Position numbers and translations under genes: made by a program. Shown one piece after another: positions 40,717-48,694 of a stretch of DNA of 49,674 nt. The DNA comes from Clostridia bacterium (GTDB taxonomy: Bacteria; Bacillota; Clostridia; Christensenellales; CAG-138). Numbering within the stretch: position 1 is the stretch's first letter; each line of letters begins with the position of its first letter. The notes under the pieces were generated by a model, which was not told the DNA's origin, did not search any database, and saw only the letters and a list, made by a program, of their open reading frames with translations. The stretch is from the NCBI GenBank assembly GCA_030526425.1, contig JAUNCT010000017.1:1-49674 (forward strand). The letters are read 5' to 3'.

Positions 40717-42198
40717 TCAGAACATGATGCCGCCGTAGATCTTTCGCGTGAACTCCGTGTCCAAGCCGGCCGTTTCGTAGTCGAGAGTTTTCAATCCCAT
40801 TTCTTCGGCGCGGGTGGGTTTGTCGGAAAACAGGTTCGTTCCGAGGGCAAGACGGTCGCCCTCGACCGAATAACCGATCGCCGCGAGGAGGGTCGGATAG
40901 AAATCGCAACGTGTGAATACCCTGTTCTTCGTTGAAACGGGGGTCGCCTTGCTGTGAATAAAGCAGTTGAAGGTCGTCCTGGTGTAATCCGAGGGAATGA
41001 AGCCCACATGCTGTCTTGCCATCGAAGGATGGTCGCCGATCAGCGCGATCGTCGTTTCTTCATACCAGGGCTGCGTTTTGCACCATTCCGTGAATGCGAA
41101 AATCTGTTTCGACTGACAGGAGATGACCGTGGGGTAGTGGCCCTCAACATCAGAGGGGCATTCGGGGCAAAGATACCCGTTCGGGGTATGCAGGTCGAGC
41201 GTGATGATCATTACGTTGAAATTGGTCGAAGCGGCTTGTGCTTCGGCGTATGCCTTTCCGATGCGTTCCTTGGCGACGGAAAGCGTAACGTAATCTTTGA
41301 TCCCCCAGCCGCAGTGCGCTTGCTCTTCCGGCGAGTACTCTTTTTCGATGACGGGATAGTCGAACATGGAGACGTCACCGTGTGTCGCGAACAGCTCAGA
41401 AACGCCGGCAAAGCGCGATTGACCGCCTTTGACGACTTCCTGGATGTAACCTTCGTCCGCAAGGACATCCGTCAGCATCCGGGCTCCGGGCATGAACGCG
41501 AGATCGACCAAGTCGTTTTCAATGGAACTGCTCAGCGGCAGTCCACCCAGTGTCGCCACATAGGATGCGACGCTCCAGCCCGTCCCGTAAAAGTCCTGAG
41601 GTCCGCCGTACTTTTCGGTGTGCGAGAACGAGACGTTCGTTTCTTCTTTCAGCAATTCGGCAAGCTCGGGCATCAGCTCGCGGTCGGTCGCACCGCCGGC
41701 GGATTCCGCGAAAAAGCTGTTTTCGACGGATTCGAGATATACGACGATCAGGTTGTTGCGCTCACCGGTGCTCTTGATCTTCACCGATTCGGGTGCGACG
41801 TAGGTGCCGTTCGAATAGATTTCCGTTTGATGTCGGTTGGCGGAAAGAAAGTCGATGATATCGTAACGGTTATCCGCATAACGGAACGCGGCGAACAGCA
41901 GCAAGAACGGCAGCACCGACGACGCGACGGAAACGAGTGTCCCGAGTTTCGGAAAACGTTTGGCGAGCCGGAACGCAAGGAACCATGCAACACCGGCGAG
42001 CAGAACCGGACCCAGGATCCACAATGCGCCGGAAAGAACGATTTTCGGATCCGCACCGACGACAGGCTGCGTGATCGTCAGGATCAGGGCTTCGATCCGG
42101 ATATTGCCCCAAGTCCTTCGGAGCCACAATGTGGCAAATGCCAAAGCCATGGCAAGAAGCAAAACGATGCAACAAAACGCTCTCCAAACTTTTTTCAA
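40717..42198 (-). CDS. Membrane sulfatase, phosphoglycerol transferase/LtaS-like
   Basis: A 493-residue membrane enzyme of the alkaline-phosphatase/sulfatase fold, like MdoB (OpgB) or LtaS, which move phosphoglycerol from lipids to surface glycans. Three membrane segments span about 5-110 (CIVLLLAMALAFATLWL and others). The extracytoplasmic domain has NNLIVVYLESVEN (metal Glu), GTGWSVASYVATLGGLPL, MIITLDLHTPNGY and ALIGDHPSMAR (metal Asp/His). Where MdoB-type enzymes usually have the nucleophile Thr in a GTxWT motif, Ser is found (GTGWS). TTG at 42198 is chosen as start because GGAGG lies 6 bases before it; the ATG at 42237 would sit at the transcription start. Confidence 0.85.
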   Translation of the reverse strand: MKKVWRAFCCIVLLLAMALAFATLWLRRTWGNIRIEALILTITQPVVGADPKIVLSGALWILGPVLLAGVAWFLAFRLAKRFPKLGTLVSVASSVLPFLLLFAAFRYADNRYDIIDFLSANRHQTEIYSNGTYVAPESVKIKSTGERNNLIVVYLESVENSFFAESAGGATDRELMPELAELLKEETNVSFSHTEKYGGPQDFYGTGWSVASYVATLGGLPLSSSIENDLVDLAFMPGARMLTDVLADEGYIQEVVKGGQSRFAGVSELFATHGDVSMFDYPVIEKEYSPEEQAHCGWGIKDYVTLSVAKERIGKAYAEAQAASTNFNVMIITLDLHTPNGYLCPECPSDVEGHYPTVISCQSKQIFAFTEWCKTQPWYEETTIALIGDHPSMARQHVGFIPSDYTRTTFNCFIHSKATPVSTKNRVFTRCDFYPTLLAAIGYSVEGDRLALGTNLFSDKPTRAEEMGLKTLDYETAGLDTEFTRKIYGGIMF

Positions 42199-42248
42199 GT
42201 GATTCCTCCGAATGGTCGATACAGACCGTAATTGCATAAAAACACTAT

Positions 42249-42277
42249 ATTTTAGCCGAGAATACATCTTGTGTCAA
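42249..42277 (-). promoter_or_regulatory. Promoter of the sulfatase gene
   Basis: Minus strand TTGACA (42277-42272), 17-bp spacer, TAAAAT (42254-42249). Transcription would start near 42242, leaving a 44-base leader with GGAGG before the TTG start. Confidence 0.8.
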
Positions 42278-42386
42278 GCGGGATATGCCACAACGGTATT
42301 CGAACCGGGGCGCGTACCATGTCACGAAGCGGTTGGACCATCCCGGTTCGGATTTCTGTCCGTGTCGATGGACAACACACGCACAC

Positions 42387-42421
42387 AAAAACCCCCTCCG
42401 GTTTCCCGGAAGGGGCTTTTT
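42387..42421 (-). terminator. Terminator of the cytochrome/sulfite-oxidase-like operon
   Basis: Same sequence as the terminator after the sulfatase gene, lying about 17 bases past the stop at 42438. Confidence 0.92.
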
Positions 42422-42437
42422 CACAAGATGACGGGTT

Positions 42438-43418
42438 TTATTCCACCGTGAACACGACGGAGGAAGCCAGCGGGCTGACGGTGCCGTCTTCCGCGATGGC
42501 GCGGACATCCAGCTTGTAGGTGCCGGCAGCGGCGGGCACGGTTTCGAAGTGCCAGTAGACCCACTTGTCACCGGTGGTGCCGGGGGTCTCGTGCTTGGTC
42601 CAGGTCGCGCCGTTGTCCAGCGAGAACTCGACGGCGGAGATCGCCTTGCCGCAATCGTCCGCATAACCTTCGACGGCGATGGCGTCGCCGAGCACGAAGG
42701 GCTTGTCGAAGCGGGAAACCACGCTGACCTTCGCACGGTACTCGGGGTTGACTTCGACGACGGCGGGCTCTTCATCGAGGCTCAGCACTTCGATCTCAAC
42801 GACTTCGCGGGTGAAGTACTTCGCGACGGTCGCGGGCATCCAAACCTGCAGACCTTCCTTGTTCTCTTCGCCGTTGACTTCGTAAGCGAGCACCGCTTCC
42901 TTGTCGAGCACGTACTTCAGCGGCATCGGGATGCCGTAGCCTTCCGCATCCTTGAACGCGACGGCGTTTGCGGTGGGGTCGAGCTCTGCCATGGAGAGGA
43001 TATCCGCAACGGAAACACCCGCAACGCGCGCCATCGCGGCAGCGCCGGAGGAACCGCAGGAGCAGACCATCTCGTTGCCGGTCTTGTTCATTTCCTTCAG
43101 CTTTTCGAGGCTGATGGTGAAGTTCTTCTTGACCTTGCCGCCGACGTTCACATAGTACTCGGCGCGCTCGGCGCGGTTCAGAGCGAAGCCGGGCTTGGCG
43201 CAGGCAGCGGTCGCCGCCGTGCCGAAGAGGTTGAACACCTCATCCGCGGGGGTCAGTTCGTCCTGATCGAAGGCGAAGGTGCCCTCGACGTTCGCAACGG
43301 CGGTGTATTCTTCCTTCGCGCCCTGCTCAACGGAAACGACCTGAGCGTCCGCCATCGCGACGGAGCTCATCAGGTAAGCGGTGCCGGTCAGCGCCGCTGC
43401 GATCTTTTTCTTTTTCAT
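42438..43418 (-). CDS. Exported sulfite-oxidase-fold protein without haem
   Basis: A 326-residue exported protein. Sec-type signal peptide about 1-24 (KKKKIAAALTGTAYLMSSVAMA) without twin arginines. The molybdopterin-binding-like domain covers about 75-215 and the Mo-co dimerisation-type Ig domain about 220-326 (AISAVEFSLDNGATWTKHE, WVYWHFETVPAAAG). The Cys normally ligating Mo in sulfite oxidases may be in MVCSCGSSGAAA, but the surrounding consensus is not kept. It lies 20 bases after the trihaem fusion with SD GGGAGGAAA and shares its terminator. It is probably a partner subunit of the fusion protein. Confidence 0.82.
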   Translation of the reverse strand: MKKKKIAAALTGTAYLMSSVAMADAQVVSVEQGAKEEYTAVANVEGTFAFDQDELTPADEVFNLFGTAATAACAKPGFALNRAERAEYYVNVGGKVKKNFTISLEKLKEMNKTGNEMVCSCGSSGAAAMARVAGVSVADILSMAELDPTANAVAFKDAEGYGIPMPLKYVLDKEAVLAYEVNGEENKEGLQVWMPATVAKYFTREVVEIEVLSLDEEPAVVEVNPEYRAKVSVVSRFDKPFVLGDAIAVEGYADDCGKAISAVEFSLDNGATWTKHETPGTTGDKWVYWHFETVPAAAGTYKLDVRAIAEDGTVSPLASSVVFTVE

Positions 43419-43438
43419 GTTGATTTCCTCCCCCGGGC

Positions 43439-45022
43439 TCAGCCCAGCTCTGCGATGTTGGTGCGTGCGGTGACCATCACGCTGTGCAGCGTGGTGGAAA
43501 CGAGACCCTCTTCGGTCGTCGCGCGGACGGTCAGCACGTAGGATGCGTCGGTCTGCGGCGTCCAGGTCCAGTTCCAGTAGACCCACTTGGTGACGTCGGT
43601 GTCGCCGAGGTCGTACTTCGTCCAGGTCTTGCCCTGGTCCATGGAGAATTCGATGGAAGCGATCTTCTGATCGTAAGCGTCGGCATAGCCTTCGAAGGTG
43701 TGCGGCACGCCGGTCTCGATGAGCAGACCCTCGGGCACGTTGAGGATGGTCGCGTTGGGCTTGTTGTCATAGCCGCCCTGGTCGTTCATCCAGCCGTTCG
43801 GGATGCGCTTGTCGTAATATTCCCAATCGAGGTCCGCAGTCACGGTGTAACCGGTGATCTGCTTCTTGTTGCTCTGCGCGTCGACCGCCTCGTACCAGTT
43901 GGTGACCGGGTAGCCGTGACCGCCGTCGAGGTATTCGCCGCCGACCTTGTAAACGAGGTAGACCTGATCGATGCGGTCGATACGGACGCAACGGGTGGAG
44001 CCTTCCGCACCGTCGACGTTATCGAAGATGACGCCGGTCGCCTTTTCGTCCCAGCCGCCGGCCTGCTCGAGCAGCCAGCGGAGCGGGATGCCCGTGATCT
44101 CGACGTTGGTGATACCGCCGCCGCCGACTGCGCACCAGTCGCAGACCATCTTGGAGATCTTGGTCTTCACGGCGCCGGCTGCTTCCGCCTTGGCGATGAG
44201 CTCGGGCAGCTTCATGGTGAAGGGCTCGTTCACGAGACCGTGGACGGAGAAATCCCATTCGTCGAACATCTCCTGCGGGGGCTGCACGTTCGCGCCGTGC
44301 ACGCCGAGCGCGTGGCGGAGGTTATCCGCATCGGAGTGCATCCAGTCGTAGCTGAACATTTCCGCCATCTTCTGGACCTTGTCCTGCGTGAAGCTGAATT
44401 CGCCCTGCACATCGGCAACGTTCTCGATGCCGACCATCTTCTGATACTTCACAAGGTCCCACAGCTGGACGCCCATGCCGTCCTTGGTCATGTTGTGGCA
44501 GGACATGCAGTTGCCGGTGTAGTGGGAATCCTTCGCGTAGTGGATCGCATGGATCAGCGTACCGAAGTCGTAGTTCGAGGTGATGTAGCCATCCGCCAGC
44601 GTGTGGCAGATGAGGCACTGCTGCACGCCCGTGTTGACGCCGAGCTCGGTGTTCCAGAACGCGGGGTGCTCGTAGTTCATGTTCATGATGAGGTCGTCGA
44701 GGCTCTTGTGGCACGCGAGGCAGCCGCGGTTGTCCGCGTCGAGCCAGTAGGTGTTGTAAGAGATCGTGTCGCTCTGCCACATCCAGCCGGTGATCTGATA
44801 CTCCGACGGGGTGCGCTGCACCTTCACGCCGTTGTCCAGCGTGCGGATCTCGGGCGCGTAGTCTTCGCCGATCTTCTTCCAGCGGTCGTTCAGTTCGTTG
44901 ATGTAGTCGTTGGCCGCGCCGAGCGGGTCTTCAACGACTGCGGGTGCTTCTGCGGCGAATGCGACGGAAACGCCCAACGCGAGGGCGGCCGCCATGCCGA
45001 GCAGCAACTGCTTTGCCTTCAT
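43439..45022 (-). CDS. Trihaem cytochrome c fused to a sulfite-oxidase-like domain
   Basis: A 527-residue exported protein. Signal peptide about 1-23 (KAKQLLLGMAAALALGVSVAFA), Sec-type with no twin arginine. Three c-type haem sites follow: CLACH (101-105), CLICH (136-140) and CMSCH (172-176), with extra His residues that could be distal ligands. Residues about 255-430 resemble the molybdopterin domain of sulfite oxidase (KMVCDWCAVGGGG, then EITGIPLRWLLEQAGG). About 440-525 is the Mo-co dimerisation Ig-like domain. SD GGGAGG precedes the ATG. An extracellular redox enzyme is likely; donor and substrate are unknown. No haem-maturation genes are in the window. Confidence 0.88.
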   Translation of the reverse strand: MKAKQLLLGMAAALALGVSVAFAAEAPAVVEDPLGAANDYINELNDRWKKIGEDYAPEIRTLDNGVKVQRTPSEYQITGWMWQSDTISYNTYWLDADNRGCLACHKSLDDLIMNMNYEHPAFWNTELGVNTGVQQCLICHTLADGYITSNYDFGTLIHAIHYAKDSHYTGNCMSCHNMTKDGMGVQLWDLVKYQKMVGIENVADVQGEFSFTQDKVQKMAEMFSYDWMHSDADNLRHALGVHGANVQPPQEMFDEWDFSVHGLVNEPFTMKLPELIAKAEAAGAVKTKISKMVCDWCAVGGGGITNVEITGIPLRWLLEQAGGWDEKATGVIFDNVDGAEGSTRCVRIDRIDQVYLVYKVGGEYLDGGHGYPVTNWYEAVDAQSNKKQITGYTVTADLDWEYYDKRIPNGWMNDQGGYDNKPNATILNVPEGLLIETGVPHTFEGYADAYDQKIASIEFSMDQGKTWTKYDLGDTDVTKWVYWNWTWTPQTDASYVLTVRATTEEGLVSTTLHSVMVTARTNIAELG

Positions 45023-45045
45023 TCTTCTTTTCCTCCCAAATCTTT

Positions 45046-45064
45046 TTGTATGGATTTCATACAA
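45046..45064. promoter_or_regulatory. Inverted repeat TTGTATG-N5-CATACAA, operator candidate
   Basis: A perfect 7-bp dyad with a 5-bp spacer just downstream of the predicted transcription start (near 45068) and before the SD of the cytochrome gene. The position suits a repressor such as the adjacent MarR protein. Confidence 0.55.
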
Positions 45065-45074
45065 GTACGGTATC

Positions 45075-45080
45075 ATTATA
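45075..45080 (-). promoter_or_regulatory. -10 element of the cytochrome operon
   Basis: Minus strand TATAAT with no good -35 at 16-18 bp. This suggests an activator-dependent or weak promoter. The leader would be about 46 bases. Confidence 0.5.
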
Positions 45081-45207
45081 GTCTTATCGAATCCGCTCCG
45101 ATAGATGTATCTTGAAATAGAATAACGCTTCAGAAAAACATAGTATCCCAGAGGGTTGATGGGCGGTGCGCGGGCGCTGTGAAGAGCCTTCCCGCCGCCG
45201 TTTCGGG

Positions 45208-45235
45208 GCAAAAGAAAAAGGCACGCAAGGTGCCT
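45208..45235 (-). terminator. Terminator of marR
   Basis: AGGCAC and GTGCCT pair around a 5-base loop; on the minus strand TTTTCTTTT follows. It lies 80 bases past the marR stop. Confidence 0.8.
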
Positions 45236-45315
45236 CGGTTGCAGGTTTCGCAGGGGTTGCGGAAAGCCGTGTTTCGCTCGCGGGGCGCGCATGGATGCGC
45301 ACCTTTCCCCCGTTA

Positions 45316-45741
45316 TTATTTGATGTTTTCGTACACGCGCACGAGCATGGCGGAAAGGGCGCGGCGCTCTTCTTCCGTAAAGCCTTTGAGAAGCTTTGCC
45401 TCCGTTGCGATGCGCACTTCGGAGGTATCGCGGTCGAACTTGTTCGTGGCTTTCACCAAACGGGCGCGCTTGTCGGTGCTGTCTTCAACGGTCTCGACGA
45501 AGCCGTTCTGTTCCATGCGGTTCACCAGCCCCGTTGACGTGGGGTGTTTGATGCAGAAATCCTCGGCGATGTCGGTGATCGTCGTGCGCCGGTCCTTGCG
45601 GTAAGACAAATAATCGAGCACGGAAAGCTGCGAATGCGTGAGCCCGGTGTCCTTCAGTTCGTCGTTGATCGAGCGGTCGACGGCGTCGTAAATGAGCTTG
45701 ACGAGAAAGCCGATATCGGTGCGCGGTGTGTTGAATTCCAT
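45316..45741 (-). CDS. MarR-family transcriptional regulator
   Basis: A 141-residue dimeric winged-helix regulator. The core has LSVLDYLSYRKDRRTTITDIAEDFCIKHPTSTGLVNRMEQNGFVET, then the wing DKRARLVKATNKF, matching the MarR DxRxxxLxLT pattern. The DNA-recognition helix includes HPTSTGLVNRME. SD AAAGGA precedes the ATG. It lies directly upstream of the cytochrome operon on the same strand, separated by its own terminator. Four TTGAAT copies surround its start and a palindrome lies before the cytochrome gene; either may be its binding site. The effector is unknown. Confidence 0.93.
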   Translation of the reverse strand: MEFNTPRTDIGFLVKLIYDAVDRSINDELKDTGLTHSQLSVLDYLSYRKDRRTTITDIAEDFCIKHPTSTGLVNRMEQNGFVETVEDSTDKRARLVKATNKFDRDTSEVRIATEAKLLKGFTEEERRALSAMLVRVYENIK

Positions 45742-45777
45742 AACAGTCCTTTGAATTTCATTGAATCGTTGTTGAAT
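45731..45777 (-). repeat. Four TTGAAT repeats around the marR start
   Basis: Plus-strand TTGAAT at 45731, 45751, 45761 and 45772, that is 20, 10 and 11 bp apart, all on one face of the helix. They lie between the transcription start (near 45773) and codon 4 of marR. Confidence 0.7.
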
Positions 45778-45779
45778 CC

Positions 45780-45808
45780 ATCATAGCACCGTTCTCCCGG
45801 GGTGTCAA
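45780..45808 (-). promoter_or_regulatory. Consensus promoter of marR
   Basis: Minus strand TTGACA (45808-45803), 17-bp spacer, TATGAT (45785-45780). The -35 is perfect and lies partly in the end of the GNAT gene. Confidence 0.85.
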
Positions 45809-46308
45809 ATTTCGCAGGGCACGGTTTCCCCCGCCGCTCCGCAGATATTCAGGCGGTAAAGGCGCACGGTCTCGCGCACGGGGCGGAAGCGCTCCGCAGT
45901 GCCGCAGAATTCCCAGCCGAACTTTTCATACAATCCTTCGTGTTCCGTATAGAGCCACAGCTCGGTGAGCCCCGCGGCGCGCGCGTTGCCGGGCACGCTT
46001 TCCATCATTTGGCGGAACACCCTGCGCCCGCGGTATAGCGGCGCGACATACACGTTGATGAGCCACGGGTAAAGATCGGGTCTGGTGGTGAGGTCGTCCG
46101 CCATTGCCAGCTGGTACATGCCCAGGGGCGTTGCCCCCTCCATGGCGACGAAGGTCTGCGGCAGGCGCCCCGCATTGAGCGAGCGCCCCATCGTTTGCGC
46201 GGTCTCCTCCGCCGTTTCTCCGTTCACCTCCCCGAGCCACGCGCCATACCACGCGCACAACACCGGAAACACGGGATCCGCAGTGGTCAGAAGACGGATG
46301 ATGCGCAT
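45805..46308 (-). CDS. GNAT-family N-acetyltransferase
   Basis: A 167-residue acetyl-CoA-dependent transferase. The core has LGMYQLAMADDLTTRPDLYPWLINVYVAPLYRGRRVFRQMME, where PLYRGRRV is the acetyl-CoA pyrophosphate-binding motif (Q/RxxGxG/A-like). LWLYTEHEGLYEKFGWEFCG is the closing beta strand region. The acceptor is unknown. It lies upstream of marR on the same strand, but marR has a strong promoter inside its end, so a regulatory link is uncertain. SD AAAGGAGCC precedes the ATG. Confidence 0.88.
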   Translation of the reverse strand: MRIIRLLTTADPVFPVLCAWYGAWLGEVNGETAEETAQTMGRSLNAGRLPQTFVAMEGATPLGMYQLAMADDLTTRPDLYPWLINVYVAPLYRGRRVFRQMMESVPGNARAAGLTELWLYTEHEGLYEKFGWEFCGTAERFRPVRETVRLYRLNICGAAGETVPCEI

Positions 46309-46376
46309 GGGAGGCTCCTTTCGTGGGTGGTTTGTAAGATATTATAATACGGATTCCTTGTTCACGGAATGGCTGC

Positions 46377-46405
46377 TTGATGCGCTATCCCTGCGGCGAT
46401 ATAAT
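46377..46405 (+). promoter_or_regulatory. Promoter of the 78-residue protein gene
   Basis: TTGATG (46377-46382), 17-bp spacer, TATAAT (46400-46405). The leader of about 22 bases contains GGGGGTG. Confidence 0.8.
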
Positions 46406-46434
46406 CAAGGCAACGATTCACTTGGGGGTGCGCT

Positions 46435-46671
46435 ATGACAAAAATCGATGCCGATCACTTGAAGCCTTTGGAAAAAAGCCGCTATCAAATGCACAAAGTC
46501 GCAGACGCGACCTATTCCGTCTATGAAATCGAAGGTGAAAAGTACTTCATGCTCGACACCTATGGCAGTGATTCACGAAAATCCGAACCTAAGGTCGTGC
46601 AATCCATCATGTTCGACAAAGATAGTGCAAAGAAGATGGTGCAACTGCTTCAAGATACATTCTGGTTATAA
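46435..46671 (+). CDS. Small conserved-type protein, function unknown
   Basis: A 78-residue cytosolic protein: KPLEKSRYQMHKVADATYSVYEIEGEKYFMLDTYG, then KVVQSIMFDKDSAKKMVQLL. Similar short proteins occur in many bacteria, sometimes under misleading names such as methionyl-tRNA formyltransferase; no enzyme motif is present. The pattern of beta strands followed by a helix suggests a small alpha/beta domain. It has a near-consensus promoter, its own SD and a strong terminator, so it is expressed alone. It faces the DUF262 gene tail to tail at the edge of the low-GC right-hand region. Confidence 0.75.
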   Translation: MTKIDADHLKPLEKSRYQMHKVADATYSVYEIEGEKYFMLDTYGSDSRKSEPKVVQSIMFDKDSAKKMVQLLQDTFWL

Positions 46672-46674
46672 GGA

Positions 46675-46712
46675 AAGTCCGGTCAAGCGAAGGCTTGCCG
46701 GACTTCTTTTTT
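46675..46712 (+). terminator. Terminator after the 78-residue protein gene
   Basis: AAGTCCGG/CCGGACTT and CAAGC/GCTTG form a 13-bp stem with one bulged T and a GAAG loop, followed by CTTTTTT. It touches the DUF262 stop. Confidence 0.9.
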
Positions 46713-48570
46713 ATTGCTCTGATGGGCAAACAAAATCAAGGAACTTCTGTCTCATGATTTTGAAACGGGCATCTAAGTATGCTTGGTAGTTTTGTACCAA
46801 TTTGTCCTTATCGTTTGCGCCGTAGCTTTCGTAGAGCCAATCAAAATCGCTTGCTTGCGTAAAGCTATACTTCTGCTCGATATTTGTCAACGCCGTTGTC
46901 AGACCCGCATCCTCATAAATCGTCTTTTCACCTTTACTGCGGTTGATGTTTTCGGGTAGATAGCAGTAATTGGCGATGCAGGAAACGGGTAGGCGCAAAT
47001 CCGCATACGGCTTTATCAGCTTGCGCATACGGTCTTTGGTCGCAAGGTGTTCGATATCGAATTTTTCGGTAGAGAGCTGGTCGCTTGCCGAGAAAACATT
47101 GACATAAACGCAATTCAAAACAACGGAGTCAGCATTTCTTGGGTTGCTAAAACGTTCATGCTGGCTGTTTTCTGCCATGCTTCTTTGGTAGTAGGTGTCG
47201 ATGTAAAGTTCCCACTGCTTGCGAGGTATCGGCTCGGTGAAGCGATGGTCGTTGATTGCTTGGTAAATCTTCGCGCGTCCACCGTCATACCATTCGTTTG
47301 TGATGACATCCGCGACATAATGTCCGAGGATGCTTTGTTGGTACGATTTCGCAAAAGCGTTGTCCCAAGTCGCACGTTTATTGAACAAGTCGCTTGCATC
47401 GTACATTTCCCGGAAAGTGTTGGCGATCAAGGAAACGATTTGGTACTTGGAATGCAGGGTCGTATCTTTTCTGCGATTCCCTTTGAACTTGCCAACGATA
47501 GCGATCGCTTTATCGACAAACAGGATCGCCTCTTGGATGTCGAGAATCAGCTGATTCACATCGTACTTTTGCAGGGTCGTATGGAGGTCGGCGATGCTGC
47601 GACTATTGCTTAAACAAGCGTCAACGATGAGGAAGCTGATTTCGTTGATTTCGTCGGGCTTCCCTTCCGTGTCGCATTTGAGGCAATCGTATTTTTCGGG
47701 CCAAAGCTTTCCTAAACCGAACAACAATTCAAAGGCGGTCAGCTGTTTGTTCAGCGCCATTTGTGTGGCATCGAAGCCATCGATTTGGAAGCTTGCTTGC
47801 TGAAGCACCATGTATTTATCAATGACCTTCTGTACGATTTTCGGGTCATCGATAACATATTTCTTTTCGCTCCATGTGGCAGCGAAGATATCGTAGTCCG
47901 ATAAGACGATACCTTGTGTATTGATGCGTTTGAAGATTTCGCTCAATTGGTCTAACGGACCAGAATAGACGACGATCGGTACGGGAGCATTACAGATATC
48001 GTCATAATCTTGTCTGCTCTCGTCGATGAACGGTGTCAAAGCGTTGATGATTTGTTTTGCGAGCTTGTAACGGTCTCTTGTGTCACTATCATCCAAGTGT
48101 TTCTCGAAGAGCTCGTCTGCCAAATCGAACAGTTCAACTTTGTCGACCTTTTTGATGCGATGGAGATAATCTAAGATATCCGTTTCAATGCTTGCGTTCA
48201 GCGACTCGGTCGTCGAATTGGGGTAAAGGATTTTGCGAACAGCGTCAAGATATGCGCCGTTGATGTTTGAAATGTTATCCTCACCAAACGGATTCTCGTA
48301 ATACTCGCTCACCGTCGAGCCGCGTTGTAAGCCGTCAACAACGGAATAGGTATTGATGCCCTGTTGCTTCGCAAACAGCAAAGAACCGAAAGGGTAACCC
48401 TTTTCGAGAGATTCGATAAAGCTTTGCTTGCGCTTTTTGTCCCAACGCAAACCACGTTGAAACATAGGCACGACGACCTTTCGGTCTTTCGGGTCTTGTA
48501 CTGTGCTTTTGAAACCAAACGCTTTGGCAACATCACGCAACGTCCATGTTTCGATTTGATAAAAAGACAT
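46711..48570 (-). CDS. DUF262 protein, possible GmrSD-like nuclease
   Basis: A 619-residue cytosolic protein. The N-terminal DUF262 (ParB/GmrS-like) region has VVPMFQRGLRWDKKRKQSFIESLEKGYPFGSLLF and YSVVDGLQRGSTV. Family members usually show DGQQR; here Leu replaces the first Gln. The C-terminal part has FDIEHLATKDRM, like the HNH-type IEHxxP motif of DUF1524, with Ala-Thr in place of the usual residues. GmrSD enzymes cut modified phage DNA using nucleotide binding by the DUF262 half. This suggests a defence function, unproven here. SD AGAGGTAG precedes the ATG. Lower GC than the core suggests horizontal transfer. Confidence 0.8.
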   Translation of the reverse strand: MSFYQIETWTLRDVAKAFGFKSTVQDPKDRKVVVPMFQRGLRWDKKRKQSFIESLEKGYPFGSLLFAKQQGINTYSVVDGLQRGSTVSEYYENPFGEDNISNINGAYLDAVRKILYPNSTTESLNASIETDILDYLHRIKKVDKVELFDLADELFEKHLDDSDTRDRYKLAKQIINALTPFIDESRQDYDDICNAPVPIVVYSGPLDQLSEIFKRINTQGIVLSDYDIFAATWSEKKYVIDDPKIVQKVIDKYMVLQQASFQIDGFDATQMALNKQLTAFELLFGLGKLWPEKYDCLKCDTEGKPDEINEISFLIVDACLSNSRSIADLHTTLQKYDVNQLILDIQEAILFVDKAIAIVGKFKGNRRKDTTLHSKYQIVSLIANTFREMYDASDLFNKRATWDNAFAKSYQQSILGHYVADVITNEWYDGGRAKIYQAINDHRFTEPIPRKQWELYIDTYYQRSMAENSQHERFSNPRNADSVVLNCVYVNVFSASDQLSTEKFDIEHLATKDRMRKLIKPYADLRLPVSCIANYCYLPENINRSKGEKTIYEDAGLTTALTNIEQKYSFTQASDFDWLYESYGANDKDKLVQNYQAYLDARFKIMRQKFLDFVCPSEQ

Positions 48571-48694
48571 ACGCTACCTCTGAGAGCTTGTGAAGACTTT
48601 GTTTGCCCTATCCTACCACACCCATCCGGTACACGAAAACCCCTTATTTCTCGCCGTTTCCGGGGGCATCGCTTGAATCCGGTGTTGGACATAC

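Noticed and set aside
42279..42345. tRNA-like element on the minus strand with CGGGAT/ATCCCG ends and TTCGAAT
   Set aside because: Only 67 bases long, no proper T-stem around TTCGAAT, no convincing anticodon or D arm. It overlaps the sulfatase promoter.
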